From the NCBI RefSeq assembly GCF_019430945.1, contig NZ_JAHYCB010000008.1, forward strand, positions 1 to 64,000: a DNA stretch of 64,000 nucleotides, given 5' to 3'. Below are positions 36,903 to 46,500 of the stretch, in pieces (position 1 is the stretch's first letter; each line of letters opens with the position of its first letter). This DNA comes from Neorhizobium populisoli. Lineage in GTDB: Bacteria > Pseudomonadota > Alphaproteobacteria > Rhizobiales > Rhizobiaceae. A model generated the notes under the pieces. It saw only the letters and a list, made by a program, of their open reading frames with translations. It was not told where the DNA came from and did no database searches. The translations under genes and the position numbers were made by a program.

Positions 36903-37571
36903 ATGACAACCTCCGTCACTGAAACAAACCCGACTGTTGCACCAAAGATCTTGATCCTGGGCGCCACCGGGCCGACCGGCCGCCATCTCGTCAGCCAGGC
37001 CGTGAGCCGAGGCCATGATGTCACCGTTCTGGTGCGTTCACCGGAAAAGACCGCCGATCTCAAGGGCGCAAAGCTCGTCGTCGGCGATGCCCGCGATGAG
37101 AAAGCCCTGATCCAGGCTCTCAAGGGCCGCGACGCGGTCATCAGCGCAATCGGAACGCCTGCCAGCCCGTTCAGTGAAGTCACTCTTTTGTCCAATGCAA
37201 CGCGCTCCCTCGTTACCGCGATGAAGGCGGAAAAGGTTACGCGCCTGATCGCCATAACCGGGCTTGGTGCCGGCGACAGCGCCGGGCATGGCGGCTTCGT
37301 GTTCGACAAGCTGATTTTTCCGCTGCTTCTGCGAAAGGTCTATGCCGACAAGAACCGGCAGGAAGCGATCATCAGGGACAGCGACCTCGACTGGACCATC
37401 GTCCGTCCGTCGGTCCTGAACAACAAGCCCGGGCGCGACACGATCCGCGCGCTGACGGATCTCTCCCATTTCCATGGTGGGACGATATCGCGGCAGGACG
37501 TTGCAAAATTCGTACTCGACCAAGTGGGCAACGATACCTGGCAGCATCGATCGCCGCTGATTTCGTGGTGA
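36903..37571 (+). CDS. NAD(P)-binding oxidoreductase (atypical SDR)
   Basis: A 222-residue protein with the Rossmann motif LILGATGPTGRHLV, VLVRSPEKTADLKGAKLVVGDARD and DLDWTIVRPSVLNNKPG, as in biliverdin-reductase-B-like and NmrA-like proteins. The start is ATG 36903, preceded by GAAGAGGAC; the frame is open upstream into the previous gene. Third member of the chromosomal oxidoreductase group. Substrate unknown. It is convergent with the SDR gene at 37591, 19 bases away. Confidence 0.82.
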   Translation: MTTSVTETNPTVAPKILILGATGPTGRHLVSQAVSRGHDVTVLVRSPEKTADLKGAKLVVGDARDEKALIQALKGRDAVISAIGTPASPFSEVTLLSNATRSLVTAMKAEKVTRLIAITGLGAGDSAGHGGFVFDKLIFPLLLRKVYADKNRQEAIIRDSDLDWTIVRPSVLNNKPGRDTIRALTDLSHFHGGTISRQDVAKFVLDQVGNDTWQHRSPLISW

Positions 37572-37590
37572 CGTGTTTTGACCTAGGCTT

Positions 37591-38292
37591 CTACCATTCG
37601 ATTGACGAACCGTCATACGCGACAAAACTTCCGGTCTGCGCATTGGAGAGTGCATCGAGCGTTTCCATCATCCGCGACGCAGCATCTTCCGGTCGCATTC
37701 GTTCGCGACCACGCGAAAATGGTTCGGATAGACCGGTTTCGACTGTTCCAGGGTGGATGCCAACAAGGACGGCGTTGGGATGCGTGCGCTTGAACTCGAT
37801 GGAAGCAGTGCGGATGATCTGGTTCAGTGCTGCCTTCGACGAGCGATAGGAGATCCACCCTCCGAGACGGTTGTCACCGATCGATCCAACCCTTGCAGAG
37901 AGGAACGCAGAAATTGTCCGCTCCTCTCGATGAAGAAGCGGCAGGAAGTGCTTCATCAGCAGCGCAGGCCCGATGGCATTCAATCGGAATTGTGCCGCCA
38001 TGACGTCGGGATCGAGTTGGCGGATCGTTTTCTCAGGCCCGACGCCGTCGATTGTCAGAGCACCTGTTGCGCAGACGAGCAGATGGAATTTTTTGCCCCG
38101 AAGCTTCTCCGCAAAAGCCGTTACGGATGCTTCTTCGGTTATATCCAGTCCGTCGTCTCTGCGTGACAGCGCGGTCAGATCGCCGCAACGCGGATCATTG
38201 CGCAAGATCCGCTTCATCGCCGAACCGATCCCGCCGCTCGCGCCGATCAACAGGGCGACGTATCCCTGGGGAAGTGAAGACATTTCAGTCAT
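37591..38292 (-). CDS. short-chain dehydrogenase/reductase
   Basis: A 233-residue classical SDR of the CsgA/sniffer-like type: cofactor motif LIGASGGIGSAMK (about 15-27), VCATGAL in place of NNAG, Ser of FLSARVGSIGDN and the YRSSK catalytic Tyr-Lys pair. Asp of LDITEE at the end of strand 3 region suggests use of nucleotides specified by a DxT motif. Substrate unknown. It starts 80 bases after the DUF2256 relic on the same strand, and the two were probably linked, as these families often neighbour each other in alphaproteobacteria. Confidence 0.85.
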   Translation of the reverse strand: MTEMSSLPQGYVALLIGASGGIGSAMKRILRNDPRCGDLTALSRRDDGLDITEEASVTAFAEKLRGKKFHLLVCATGALTIDGVGPEKTIRQLDPDVMAAQFRLNAIGPALLMKHFLPLLHREERTISAFLSARVGSIGDNRLGGWISYRSSKAALNQIIRTASIEFKRTHPNAVLVGIHPGTVETGLSEPFSRGRERMRPEDAASRMMETLDALSNAQTGSFVAYDGSSIEW

Positions 38293-38372
38293 TGGCGGAT
38301 CCCGGCGCCTGTTTCAAAACAGCTTTTCTGGCGCAGCATGTGGCGGTCGGTTCATCAAGGTGGAGGCACGCC

Positions 38373-38524
38373 TCATTTAATTGCTGGCTTTGCGTTGCGA
38401 CATCGCTCCGAACAGATTTTACCTCGTCCCAGTTTTTCGCCCACTTCCGTCGCCATGTGAAGGGCAGGCCGCAAGCAGCGCAAGGCTTTGTCGGTAAATC
38501 CGCTTTCTTGATATGTTTTGGCAT
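38373..38524 (-). pseudogene. DUF2256 small zinc-type protein, one-base frameshift
   Basis: The frame starts as a typical DUF2256 protein (KKADLPTKPCAACGLPFTWRRKWAKNWDEVK). The family continues with YCSERCR; here the CSERCRNAKPAIK end is present, but one base is missing at about 38415, moving it out of frame. With that base restored the protein would be about 50 residues with four zinc-binding Cys. As written, the reading frame continues to 38285 as nonsense. It is either a fresh pseudogene or a sequencing error. Confidence 0.75.
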
Positions 38525-38634
38525 GAGAGTTCCTCGGCCGACCGCTATCGACGTCCACTGGCAGGTCTACCAGACATCCGGCTGCCTGCCAGCGTAGATC
38601 ATGTCGATGGCGGAAGCGCGCGTGGCAAGGAAAC

Positions 38635-38958
38635 CTAACACCGCGGCCCGCTGGTCGCGGCTTTCGAATGGCGGATCGATCCGCCATAGAGCTGGGCGAG
38701 TTCGCCTGCAATTGACAATCCGAAACCGTCACCCGGAACGGTCTCGTCCAGGCGCTTTCCCGGGAGGAAGGCGTCCGAGATCGTCGCCGGTGCGATGCTA
38801 GGTCCGTCGTCTTCGACGACAATCGCAACCGTGCTGCCTTCAATCCTCGCCGAGATGGCGATCACGCCGGTAGCCCAATTGGACGCATTGTCGATCAGAT
38901 TGCCGAGGATCTCACTCACGTCTTCTTCTGCGCAGGCGACAGAGATTTCCGGATCCAC
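38635..38958 (-). pseudogene. histidine kinase fragment (HATPase domain only)
   Basis: About 95 residues of a sensor kinase ATP-binding domain: N-box EILGNLIDNASNWA, G1 box VEDDGPSIA, and G2 box GFGLSIAGELAQLYGG. The sensor, HAMP and phospho-acceptor regions are absent upstream, and the end (HSKAATSGPRC) is out of frame relative to the family. No response regulator is adjacent. It is a relic of a two-component system, resembling PhoQ/FeuQ-type kinases. Confidence 0.78.
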
Positions 38959-39148
38959 GCATCGACCACGCCCTTTTTACGATGTTAAGAAATGCAGCAC
39001 CCCAAGCGCTCATCGATGATCTTCAGGCCACAGGTCCGGAGCGGACGCACGGTCATTCATCTCCGCATCGTTGATCACCAGGATCTGTTCCCATCAGCCG
39101 CGCAATCGCGTGAATTGAGAACGGCAATGTGGCGGTCGTCGAGTTGCC

Positions 39149-39181
39149 GAAGGTCAGGATCCTGCACAGATCCTGACCTTC
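39149..39181. terminator. perfect hairpin after SDR gene
   Basis: A 13-base perfect inverted repeat (GAAGGTCAGGATC) with a 7-base loop, 19 bases past the stop of the SDR gene on the minus strand. It lacks a T-run on either side, so it may be a weak terminator or an mRNA 3'-end stabiliser. Confidence 0.5.
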
Positions 39182-39199
39182 TGGAATACATTTTCGAAT

Positions 39200-39940
39200 T
39201 TACGCCAGCATGCCGCCATCGACGTTGACGATGGTTCCGTTGATCTGGCGGGCGGCGGGACTTGCGAGGAACGCAACGGTCGCCGCGATGTCCGCGGGTG
39301 TGCCATACCGGCCCAACGGGATGAGGTTGCGCTGGAATTCGGAATATTCGCCGTCCGCCGGGTTCATTTCGGTATCGGTCGAACCAGGCTGGATCAGGTT
39401 GGCGGTGATGTCGCGCGGTCCAAGTTCATGCGCCAGGCCGCGAGTGAAAGACTGCAGCGCGGATTTGGTCATGAAGTAAACCGTGCCTGTTGCCCCGACG
39501 ATCCGGTCCGCCCCGGCGGAGCCGATCGTGATGACGCGGCTTCCGGCGCTAAGATGTGCAAGAGCCGCCTGCGTCGCGAGGATCGGGCCGCGCACATTCA
39601 CCGCGAGAAGCGCGTCGATGTCGCCGACGTTGATGTTGGCGATTGTGTCATAGCGTGCGATTGCGGCATTGTTGACGAGAATGTCGAGGCCGCCCAATGC
39701 TTTTACGGCTTCATCCACCGACCGCTTGATTGCGCCAGGATCGGCGCTATCAGCCTGAATCGCGACGCCGCGTCGGCCATGCGCCTCGATGGAATTCACC
39801 ACCGCTTCGGCGCGATCGGCAGAATTTTGAAATGTCAGCGCGACGTCGGCGCCGTTTTCCGCAAGCGCAATCGCAATCGCCGCCCCAATCCCACGTGAAC
39901 CGCCAGTTACGAGCGCTTTCTTGCCGTTCAGATCAATCAT
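39200..39940 (-). CDS. FabG-like short-chain dehydrogenase
   Basis: A 246-residue classical SDR. The cofactor motif is TGGSRGIGAAI (12-22), NNAAIA replaces NNAG, GSAGAD contains the catalytic Ser, YFMTKSA gives Tyr-Lys, and the end NGTIVNVDGGMLA is typical of FabG-type enzymes. It probably reduces a small carbonyl compound with NADPH. It is divergent from a TetR-family regulator gene across an 81-base gap that contains a repeated operator-like sequence, so it is very likely repressed by that regulator and induced by its ligand. Confidence 0.88.
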   Translation of the reverse strand: MIDLNGKKALVTGGSRGIGAAIAIALAENGADVALTFQNSADRAEAVVNSIEAHGRRGVAIQADSADPGAIKRSVDEAVKALGGLDILVNNAAIARYDTIANINVGDIDALLAVNVRGPILATQAALAHLSAGSRVITIGSAGADRIVGATGTVYFMTKSALQSFTRGLAHELGPRDITANLIQPGSTDTEMNPADGEYSEFQRNLIPLGRYGTPADIAATVAFLASPAARQINGTIVNVDGGMLA

Positions 39941-39950
39941 GAAAACTCCA

Positions 39951-39970
39951 TTTATGTAGTGATCGATGCA
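39951..39970 (+). promoter_or_regulatory. TetR operator repeat 1
   Basis: TTTATGTAGTGATCGATGCA, nearly identical (19 of 20) to the copy at 40007-40026. It lies just upstream of the SDR start and contains the palindromic ATCGAT core. Confidence 0.6.
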
Positions 39971-40006
39971 GAATAGCTATGAACGTTGAAAACGTAAGTC
40001 AATGGG

Positions 40007-40026
40007 TTTATGTAATGATCGATGCA
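40007..40026 (+). promoter_or_regulatory. TetR operator repeat 2, overlapping tetR start codon
   Basis: The second copy of the 20-base repeat, 56 bases after the first start to start. It covers the TetR start codon at 40022-40024, so bound regulator would block its own translation start region and transcription. Confidence 0.6.
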
Positions 40027-40684
40027 AAAAGAGCGAAAAAGTACATTGGCAAAAACTGCCTCGACAGGTTCCGGACGTGGCCGGCCCCGCGCGTTCGACC
40101 GTGACGCGGCCTTGGCTCGTGCCATGCGGTTGTTTTGGATAAAGGGTTACGAGGCGACTTCGATCTCGGACCTGACCGAGGTGATGGGTGTGGGGACAAC
40201 CAGCCTCTACGCGGCATTCGGCTCGAAGGACGAGCTCTATGCGGAAGCACTGCGGCACTACGCAGCCAATTACGAGCATTTGGTCTGGGGACGTTTCCGC
40301 GAGGCGACCACGGTGCGGGAAGCGGTGAAGGCCTATCTGCACGACTCGGCGGCCGCCATGACCGGTTCGGACTGCGATCTGCCTCATGGGTGCATGGCGA
40401 CGCTCGGGACGGTCGGGAGCGATGGTCACACCAAACTCGCCGGATTTATGCGATCCACGCGAGCGGTGGCTTTCGACGTGATCGTGTCACGTCTGGCAAG
40501 GGCCGTCGAAGAAGGAGAACTCCCGCCGGCTTTCGGTATCGCCAAGGTCGGCAGGTTTATCCAGACCGTTCAAAGCGGGATGGCGATCCGAGCTCGTGAC
40601 GGAGCGGAAAGAGCCGAACTTCAAGGCGTTGCCGAAATTGCCATGGCCGGCTGGGACGGGTTTGTCGCATCGGCAGAGGGCTGA
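40022..40684 (+). CDS. TetR/AcrR-family regulator
   Basis: A 220-residue TetR protein. The N-terminal DNA-binding domain reads ALARAMRLFWIKGYEATSISDLTEVMGVGTTSLYAAFGSKDELY (about residues 30-73), with the usual G-GTTSLYAAF recognition helix. The C-terminal domain resembles TetR_C_16/YxaF-like ligand domains (CDLPHGCMA). It is divergent from the FabG-like SDR and repeated operators lie between them; it most likely represses both genes until an electrophile or carbonyl ligand binds. The start at 40022 is the only ATG in frame near the N-terminus. Confidence 0.88.
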   Translation: MQKERKSTLAKTASTGSGRGRPRAFDRDAALARAMRLFWIKGYEATSISDLTEVMGVGTTSLYAAFGSKDELYAEALRHYAANYEHLVWGRFREATTVREAVKAYLHDSAAAMTGSDCDLPHGCMATLGTVGSDGHTKLAGFMRSTRAVAFDVIVSRLARAVEEGELPPAFGIAKVGRFIQTVQSGMAIRARDGAERAELQGVAEIAMAGWDGFVASAEG

Positions 40685-40814
40685 ACCTGCCCTTCGGCTC
40701 TTTGGCGTGGCGTCGACAATTCTTTTTGGTGCCGCAATGTCCTGCGGCGACATTTTGAACAGGAATCGATGCCGGCACGCCTGCACCTGCCTTTTGGCGG
40801 AAATCCGGCATCCG

Positions 40815-41174
40815 TCATGAGGCGAGCGAGCGATCTGTCCTTACGCAAAACCGGATGCGCGCAATGAAGTCATCGACATCAAAGTAGGTGCTCTCGGAAA
40901 TCTCGGAGTTGGATACTTGAACCCGTTTGTGCACGAACACCTCGTAGTTGATGATCGGGACAGGCACGTTTATCCGGACCTCCCCGATCAGTGGGGTGCC
41001 GGTCACGATGGCGCTATAGCGGTGAAGCGGCATTGCCCAGGCAAACTCTGTCCGGTCGCAAGCCGATGTGACCGCGAAACCGTCCTCGGCGAGCGTTTCT
41101 GCCAGCCTCGCTGAAATATGGGAATTGGGCACGTAGAGAAGGATGTGCAATCGGTCAGCTGCCTGATGGCTCAT
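40815..41174 (-). CDS. receiver-like small protein
   Basis: A 119-residue protein. The pattern RLHILLYVPNSHISARLAETLAEDGFAVTSA resembles the start of a response-regulator receiver, but the phosphorylated Asp position is not evident (YSAIVTGTP), so it is either a pseudo-receiver or another flavodoxin-like fold. Start ATG 41174 has a strong AAGGAGG site; the frame is open upstream. It follows the glycosyltransferase-like gene by 10 bases on the same strand and is probably co-transcribed with it. Confidence 0.6.
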   Translation of the reverse strand: MSHQAADRLHILLYVPNSHISARLAETLAEDGFAVTSACDRTEFAWAMPLHRYSAIVTGTPLIGEVRINVPVPIINYEVFVHKRVQVSNSEISESTYFDVDDFIARIRFCVRTDRSLAS

Positions 41175-41184
41175 AAACCCCTCC

Positions 41185-42114
41185 TTAGTCGCTTCGACTG
41201 GCCGGCGCAGCAGCCCCCACAAGCCTGGACGAATGGCAGTCAGGCAGAGTGTCCGTCTTGCACTTAACGAACCGGGAACCTGCTCTACCATCCAACCAGA
41301 GTTGGTTCAGCGGATTTCCCTGCATCGATGCCATCATGGCGTCGGCCTGGTCGAAATATTGCCGGATCCAGGGAACAGGGCCGATACCGAAGCGACGTTT
41401 GGAGCCCCAGCGTTCGCCTGCCTCGACCAGAGTGTCCCAGGGGCGCGGCTTTCCATGAAACACGATGATCTTCGCATCTCGCGGCCGCCTGACGGCCGGC
41501 AGAAGCAGGTTGAGCGGAAAATACCGGGTGCAGCTTCTCTTGAAGCTCACACAAAACCCGGCAGGCCAGTAGCTCCTGTCTGTCACCACCTGTGTCAGAT
41601 AGGTCTGGTCATTCTTCATGGTGGCGGATATTTCGGCCGCGTCGGCCAGAAAGTTTCCGTAGATGTTTCCGACCGTTTCGGGGCAAAAGCCGAAGACCGA
41701 CGATTGCGCGCCGCGATCGGGCCTCAAAATCTGCGGCAAGACTTTCCAAAGGTCGGGATTCCATTCTCGCTGGATCACGAGGTGGCGGCGCTGGCGCACC
41801 AGCTTGATCAGTGGCGCAAGCGACTGCTGGACCATCACGTCGAGATCAAGGAACAACACCACGTCCTCGAAGGGAAAGAGATGCGGCGCAAATACGCCGA
41901 GCTTTGCCCAGCATCCGCGCCGCCAGTCGGCTTCCGGCAAACCGCATGGCGGGATCGGGCGTACCTTTATACCGGCGGCCAGATCTCGGCCATTATCGGT
42001 CAGGCACACGAAATCGAACGCTTCCTCCATGTTGCGTAAGACGCCGGCATAAAGGGCATTGACGTGTCGGGCAGTGAACTGGCTGCCCCATTTCATGTAG
42101 ACGATCGTAACCAT
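41185..42114 (-). CDS. glycosyltransferase-like protein
   Basis: A 309-residue protein with features of a GT-A glycosyltransferase: a short N-terminal strand VTIVYMKWG, FVCLTDN, a central DVVLFLDLDVMVQ that supplies a DxD motif, and KNDQTYLTQVV typical of GT8-like enzymes. No signal peptide. Start ATG 42114 is preceded by ACGGAG; the frame is open to 42258. Acceptor and sugar unknown; cell-surface or exopolysaccharide modification is plausible. Shares an operon with the receiver-like gene, and is divergent from the efflux pair. Confidence 0.72.
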   Translation of the reverse strand: MVTIVYMKWGSQFTARHVNALYAGVLRNMEEAFDFVCLTDNGRDLAAGIKVRPIPPCGLPEADWRRGCWAKLGVFAPHLFPFEDVVLFLDLDVMVQQSLAPLIKLVRQRRHLVIQREWNPDLWKVLPQILRPDRGAQSSVFGFCPETVGNIYGNFLADAAEISATMKNDQTYLTQVVTDRSYWPAGFCVSFKRSCTRYFPLNLLLPAVRRPRDAKIIVFHGKPRPWDTLVEAGERWGSKRRFGIGPVPWIRQYFDQADAMMASMQGNPLNQLWLDGRAGSRFVKCKTDTLPDCHSSRLVGAAAPASRSD

Positions 42115-42333
42115 GTCGCGGCTCCGTTGGAACTTCGACAAGACGCCTACAAGTCCTTCGGACAGGATGGTGTTGATACTCGTTACGCCGCATTGCGTTT
42201 GGTTGCGTTTGATGTCGGCCCGCTTGCCGCAACATTTCGTAAAAAGACGAAACAGCACGGGCTGTTGGCCTCGCTAGATTGGATCTCAAGGCGCCGGGTG
42301 TTGCCTTCGCCCAGCCATCACAGAGGGTCCATC

Positions 42334-43581
42334 ATGGCTTTGTCTTCCAAACTTTTTTCCATGCTGAGGTTCACGGCCGTTGGGGTCGCCAGAGCGAGCG
42401 CAATCGCTTTTTGCCTGCCAACCGCGCCGCTTGCCGAAGAGAGAGGGATGCCGGTCACCGCGATGGTGGCCCGGGAGAATGCGATCATCGATCGGATCGA
42501 GGTCGTTGGAACGCTGGCTGCCCGCGAGGAGATCCAAGTTCATCCGATGGTGCTGGGCAAGGAAATTCGCCAGATACTCGTGGAGGCGGGAGATCATGTC
42601 GCCGCAGGACAGGCCCTTGCTCTGCTCGATACCACAGAGGCCCAGATGATGCTCGGCAAGAACGCAGTGGCGCTGGTACGGGCGAAGGCCGGTGTCGCGG
42701 TCGAAAGCAGCCGGCTCGACATGGCCCTGATCGGCGAAGAAGAAGCTCGCAGGAAGCTTGAGCGAAGCCGCATGCTGCAGCCGAAAGGCGCGATAGCCGA
42801 CAACATTCTGGAAGAGCATCAGAACGCCTATGCCCGTGCAGGTGCTGAACTGAGACTGGCGCGCCAGTCGCTGGAACTGGCCGAGGCCGAGGAGCAGCTG
42901 ATTTCCCGCGAAAGACAGGAGATCCAGCTGACCGTCGAACGCAGCACGATCCGCGCGCCGGGTGGCGGCCGCATTCTTAGCCGTAATGCGCGCGTCGGCG
43001 CGATGACCTCAGGCTCCGGTGAGCCGCTGTTCCTGATTGCAGGTGACGACGATATCGAATTCACGGCGCAGGTGACGGAAACGAGTTTCGTGCGCCTGCA
43101 GCCGGGCATGCGTGCTGCAATCGCCTTGCCGGGCCGTTCCCTGTCGATTCCAGGCACGATCCGGCTCAATGCCGCGCGGCTCGACCCGAAGACCAGAAGC
43201 GGGACGGTACATATCGAGCTTCCGGGCAACGAAGGGCTGGTTCCCGGCATTTTCGCGCGTGGGACGATCGAACTGGCTGAGCGTCGGAACATCCTCGTGC
43301 CGGGGTCTGCGATCCGCAGTGCCGGCGGCACCAGCAATGTCTATGTCGTATCCGGCGGAGTGGTCGATGTCCGGCCGGTCCGGGTCGGCGCCTCACAAGA
43401 GGGCCTGGTCGAAATCCTCGACGGTATCGGCGACGGCGAGACCATCGCACTGAAGGCTGGGGCTTTCCTCAAGGCCGAAGAGCGTGTGTCGCCGATCCTC
43501 GTCATTCCCGCAGAGCTTCAGGCAAGCCGCCCGGCAACTCCGAAAGTCGCCGGAAACCTGGTCGGAGCACTAGTGCAATGA
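42334..43581 (+). CDS. RND efflux periplasmic adaptor (MFP)
   Basis: A 415-residue membrane-fusion protein. It has an N-terminal signal sequence ending near PTAPLA, a lipoyl-like half (VHPMVLGKEIRQILVEAGDHVAAGQALALLD), a helical hairpin from about residue 100 to 205, the second half (STIRAPGGGRILSRNARVG) and a beta-barrel and membrane-proximal region. It bridges an inner-membrane RND pump and an outer-membrane channel. ATG 42334 is the start consistent with the signal peptide; the frame is open 270 bases further. It overlaps the RND gene by 4 bases (ATGA). No outer-membrane factor gene is nearby, so a shared TolC-type channel is probably used. Confidence 0.88.
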   Translation: MALSSKLFSMLRFTAVGVARASAIAFCLPTAPLAEERGMPVTAMVARENAIIDRIEVVGTLAAREEIQVHPMVLGKEIRQILVEAGDHVAAGQALALLDTTEAQMMLGKNAVALVRAKAGVAVESSRLDMALIGEEEARRKLERSRMLQPKGAIADNILEEHQNAYARAGAELRLARQSLELAEAEEQLISRERQEIQLTVERSTIRAPGGGRILSRNARVGAMTSGSGEPLFLIAGDDDIEFTAQVTETSFVRLQPGMRAAIALPGRSLSIPGTIRLNAARLDPKTRSGTVHIELPGNEGLVPGIFARGTIELAERRNILVPGSAIRSAGGTSNVYVVSGGVVDVRPVRVGASQEGLVEILDGIGDGETIALKAGAFLKAEERVSPILVIPAELQASRPATPKVAGNLVGALVQ

Positions 43582-46500
43582 ACGCGAACATCTCGGCCTG
43601 GGCCATCCGAAACCCGCTTCCATCCATGCTTCTCTTCACGGTTCTGACCGCCGTCGGCCTTTACAGTTTCATGCAACTGCCGGTCACCTATTTCCCGACA
43701 ATTATCGAGCCTGCCGTCAAGATCACCGTCGAACAATCGGGCACCACGCCGGACCAACTGGAAACGGAGGTGACACGTCTGGTCGAGGACGCCGTTGCGG
43801 TCCTGCCGAACCTCAAGGAAGTGACATCGACCGTCAGCCAGGGCCTTTCGGTGACAAATGTCGAGTTCGAGCTGGGATTGGTTTCGCCTGACCGGGCCAT
43901 CGCCGACATTCGCGACGCTATCGCAAAAATCCGCTCCGATCTGCCCGATGATATCGATGAGCCGGTGATCGAAAGAGTGGAAGAGGAGGCGCAATCGGTT
44001 GTGACCTATGCGGTCACGGGCGGGGAGATGACGCTTGCCGAGCTTTCCTGGTTTGTCGATGACGTTGTCTCCCGCCGCCTGCAGGGCGTGAAGGGGGTTG
44101 GACGGATTGAACGGGTCGGAGGCGTCGAGCGAGAAGTCCATGTGGAACTCGACCCGGACCGGTTGCAGGCATTCGCGCTGACCGCCAATGCGGTGAACCA
44201 GAGCCTCAACGACAGCCAGTTCGACGGATCCGGCGGGCGCAGCACGCTAGGTGGCCGGGAGAGGGCACTGACATCATCCGCGGTGGCGCAGAGTGTCACA
44301 GACCTTGCCGAGGTCCGGATCCCGCTTTCGCAGCAGGCGAGCATCAGGGTCGGCGATCTGGGCCAGGTCCAGGACACAGTCGCCGAGCAACGGTCTTTCG
44401 CGACACTGGGCGAGACGGAAGTCGTCGGTTTTTCCGTCTACCGTGCACAGACAGCCGGTGACCTTGCCGTGGCGGACGAGGTCGCGGCTGCGATCTCTGC
44501 ACTCGCCGCCCAGCATCCCGATACACGCTTCCGGCTGGTGGACGACAATGTCGCCTATACCGCCGGCAACTATCATTCGGCTATGAGCACGCTGCTGGAG
44601 GGCGCGGCTCTGTCCATCGTCATCGTGCTCATATTCCTGCGCGATTGGCGGGCAACGATGGTTGCGGCCGTAGCATTGCCGCTTTCGATCATACCGACCT
44701 TTTTCGTCATCGACCTCCTGGGCTTCTCGCTTAACATTCTCAGTCTTCTCGGCATCACGCTGGTGACCGGCATCCTCGTCGACGATGCGATCGTCGAGAT
44801 CGAGAACGTCGTGCGCCATCGCAATATGGGGAAGCGCGCCTATCAGGCGGCAATCGATGCATCCGACGAGATCGGGCTGGCGGTGATTGCGATCTCTGCG
44901 ACGATTATTGCGGTCTTCACGCCGGTCGGCTTCATGAGTGGTGTCATTGGGCTCTATTTCCGCGAATTCGGACTGACGGTGGCGATTGCGGTGTTCTTCT
45001 CGCTTCTGGTGGCGCGGCTGATCACGCCGATCCTCGCCGCTTATTTCATGACGGGCAGGGCCGGGTCGCACGCGGCAAAGGGGCGTTTTACGGTCGCCTA
45101 CGAACGCTTTCTGCGGTTCACGCTTCGCTGGCGATGGCTGACCGTCAGCGCCGCGGTGGGGTTGTTTGCGGTGTGCGTCGTGGCTCTCCTTTCCGTGCCG
45201 ACCGGCTTCCTGCCGGAAGAGGACACGGGGCGGCTGACGCTGACGGTAGAACTGCCTCCGGGCGCAAGCCTGGCCGAAACCCGCCAGGCGACCGATGCGG
45301 TCTCGTATATGATCCGCAGGGACCCAGCCGTTGAGAGCGTCTTCACAAGGGCTGGTGCGAATATGACGGGCCAGCAGGATCCCCGCTTTGCCGTGACGCT
45401 GGTCGATCTCACCCATAAGGCGGAAAGGGACCGATCCTCGTTTGCGGTCCAGGCGGCGCTTGAGCAGTCTCTGGCCTCCGTCGCTGATGTGCGGCTGCGG
45501 TTCCTGAATGCGCGCGGCGGTCGGGATCTTTCGTTTGCGGTCCTATCCGCGGACGGCGATCTTGCGCAGCGCACGGCAAACGACATTCTTCAGCAACTGG
45601 CATCCGAGCGGAGTTTCGTCGATCCGAGCGCCGACAATGCTGCGACCCGTCCGGAACTTCGCATGCAGGTACAAATGGATAAGGCCGCGACACTCGGTGT
45701 TTCCTCGGTCGAGATCGCCCGGACGATCAGGGTATCGACCGTTGGCGATGTCGATAGCCGTCTGCCGAAATTCATCGACGGTTCCCGCCAGATACCGATC
45801 CGCGTCATGCTCAATCGCAGCGCTCGAGACGATCTCGCGACGCTGGAGCTTATGACCGTGCCAACCGCCGACGGGTCGGCGGTGCCGCTGTCTGCGCTGG
45901 TCGATATCAGCCTCGACGAGGCGGTGTCCTCCATCGAGCGTTTCGACCGGGAGCGCCGTATCGAGATCGGCGCTGATATGGCCGATGGACTGACATCCGG
46001 TCAGGGGCTTGAGAAACTGATGCAGCTTGAGAGCGTCAGAAACCTGCCGCAGGGCGTGCGCGTCCAGGCAACCGGCGATTCCGATACGGAAGGCGAGGTC
46101 TTTGCGAGTTTCGCGGTGGCGATGGGGGCAGGCATCATGCTGGTTCTGGTCGTACTGATCCTGCTGTTCGGCAGTGCGCTCACGCCGTGGACAATCCTTG
46201 CATCACTGCCATTGTCGATCGCCGGCGTCGCGGCTGGCCTGCTCTTGAGCGGCAGCGCCATGTCGCTCCCCGTCGTCATCGGCATCCTGATGCTGATGGG
46301 CATCGTCACCAAGAATGCCATCATGCTGCTCGATTTCGCGATCGAGCGTGAAAAGCACGGCCTGTCGCGGCGGGATGCCATTGTAGAAGCCTGTGCCGAG
46401 CGAGCCCGCCCGATCATCATGACGACGCTTGCGATGATCGGCGGCATGCTTCCGTCGGCGATCGGCGTGGGAGACGGCGGCGAGTTCCGTGCGCCTATGG

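Noticed and set aside
44274..45416. 380-residue minus-strand frame over the RND permease
   Set aside because: Antisense shadow, rich in Arg, His and Asp, without any family resemblance.
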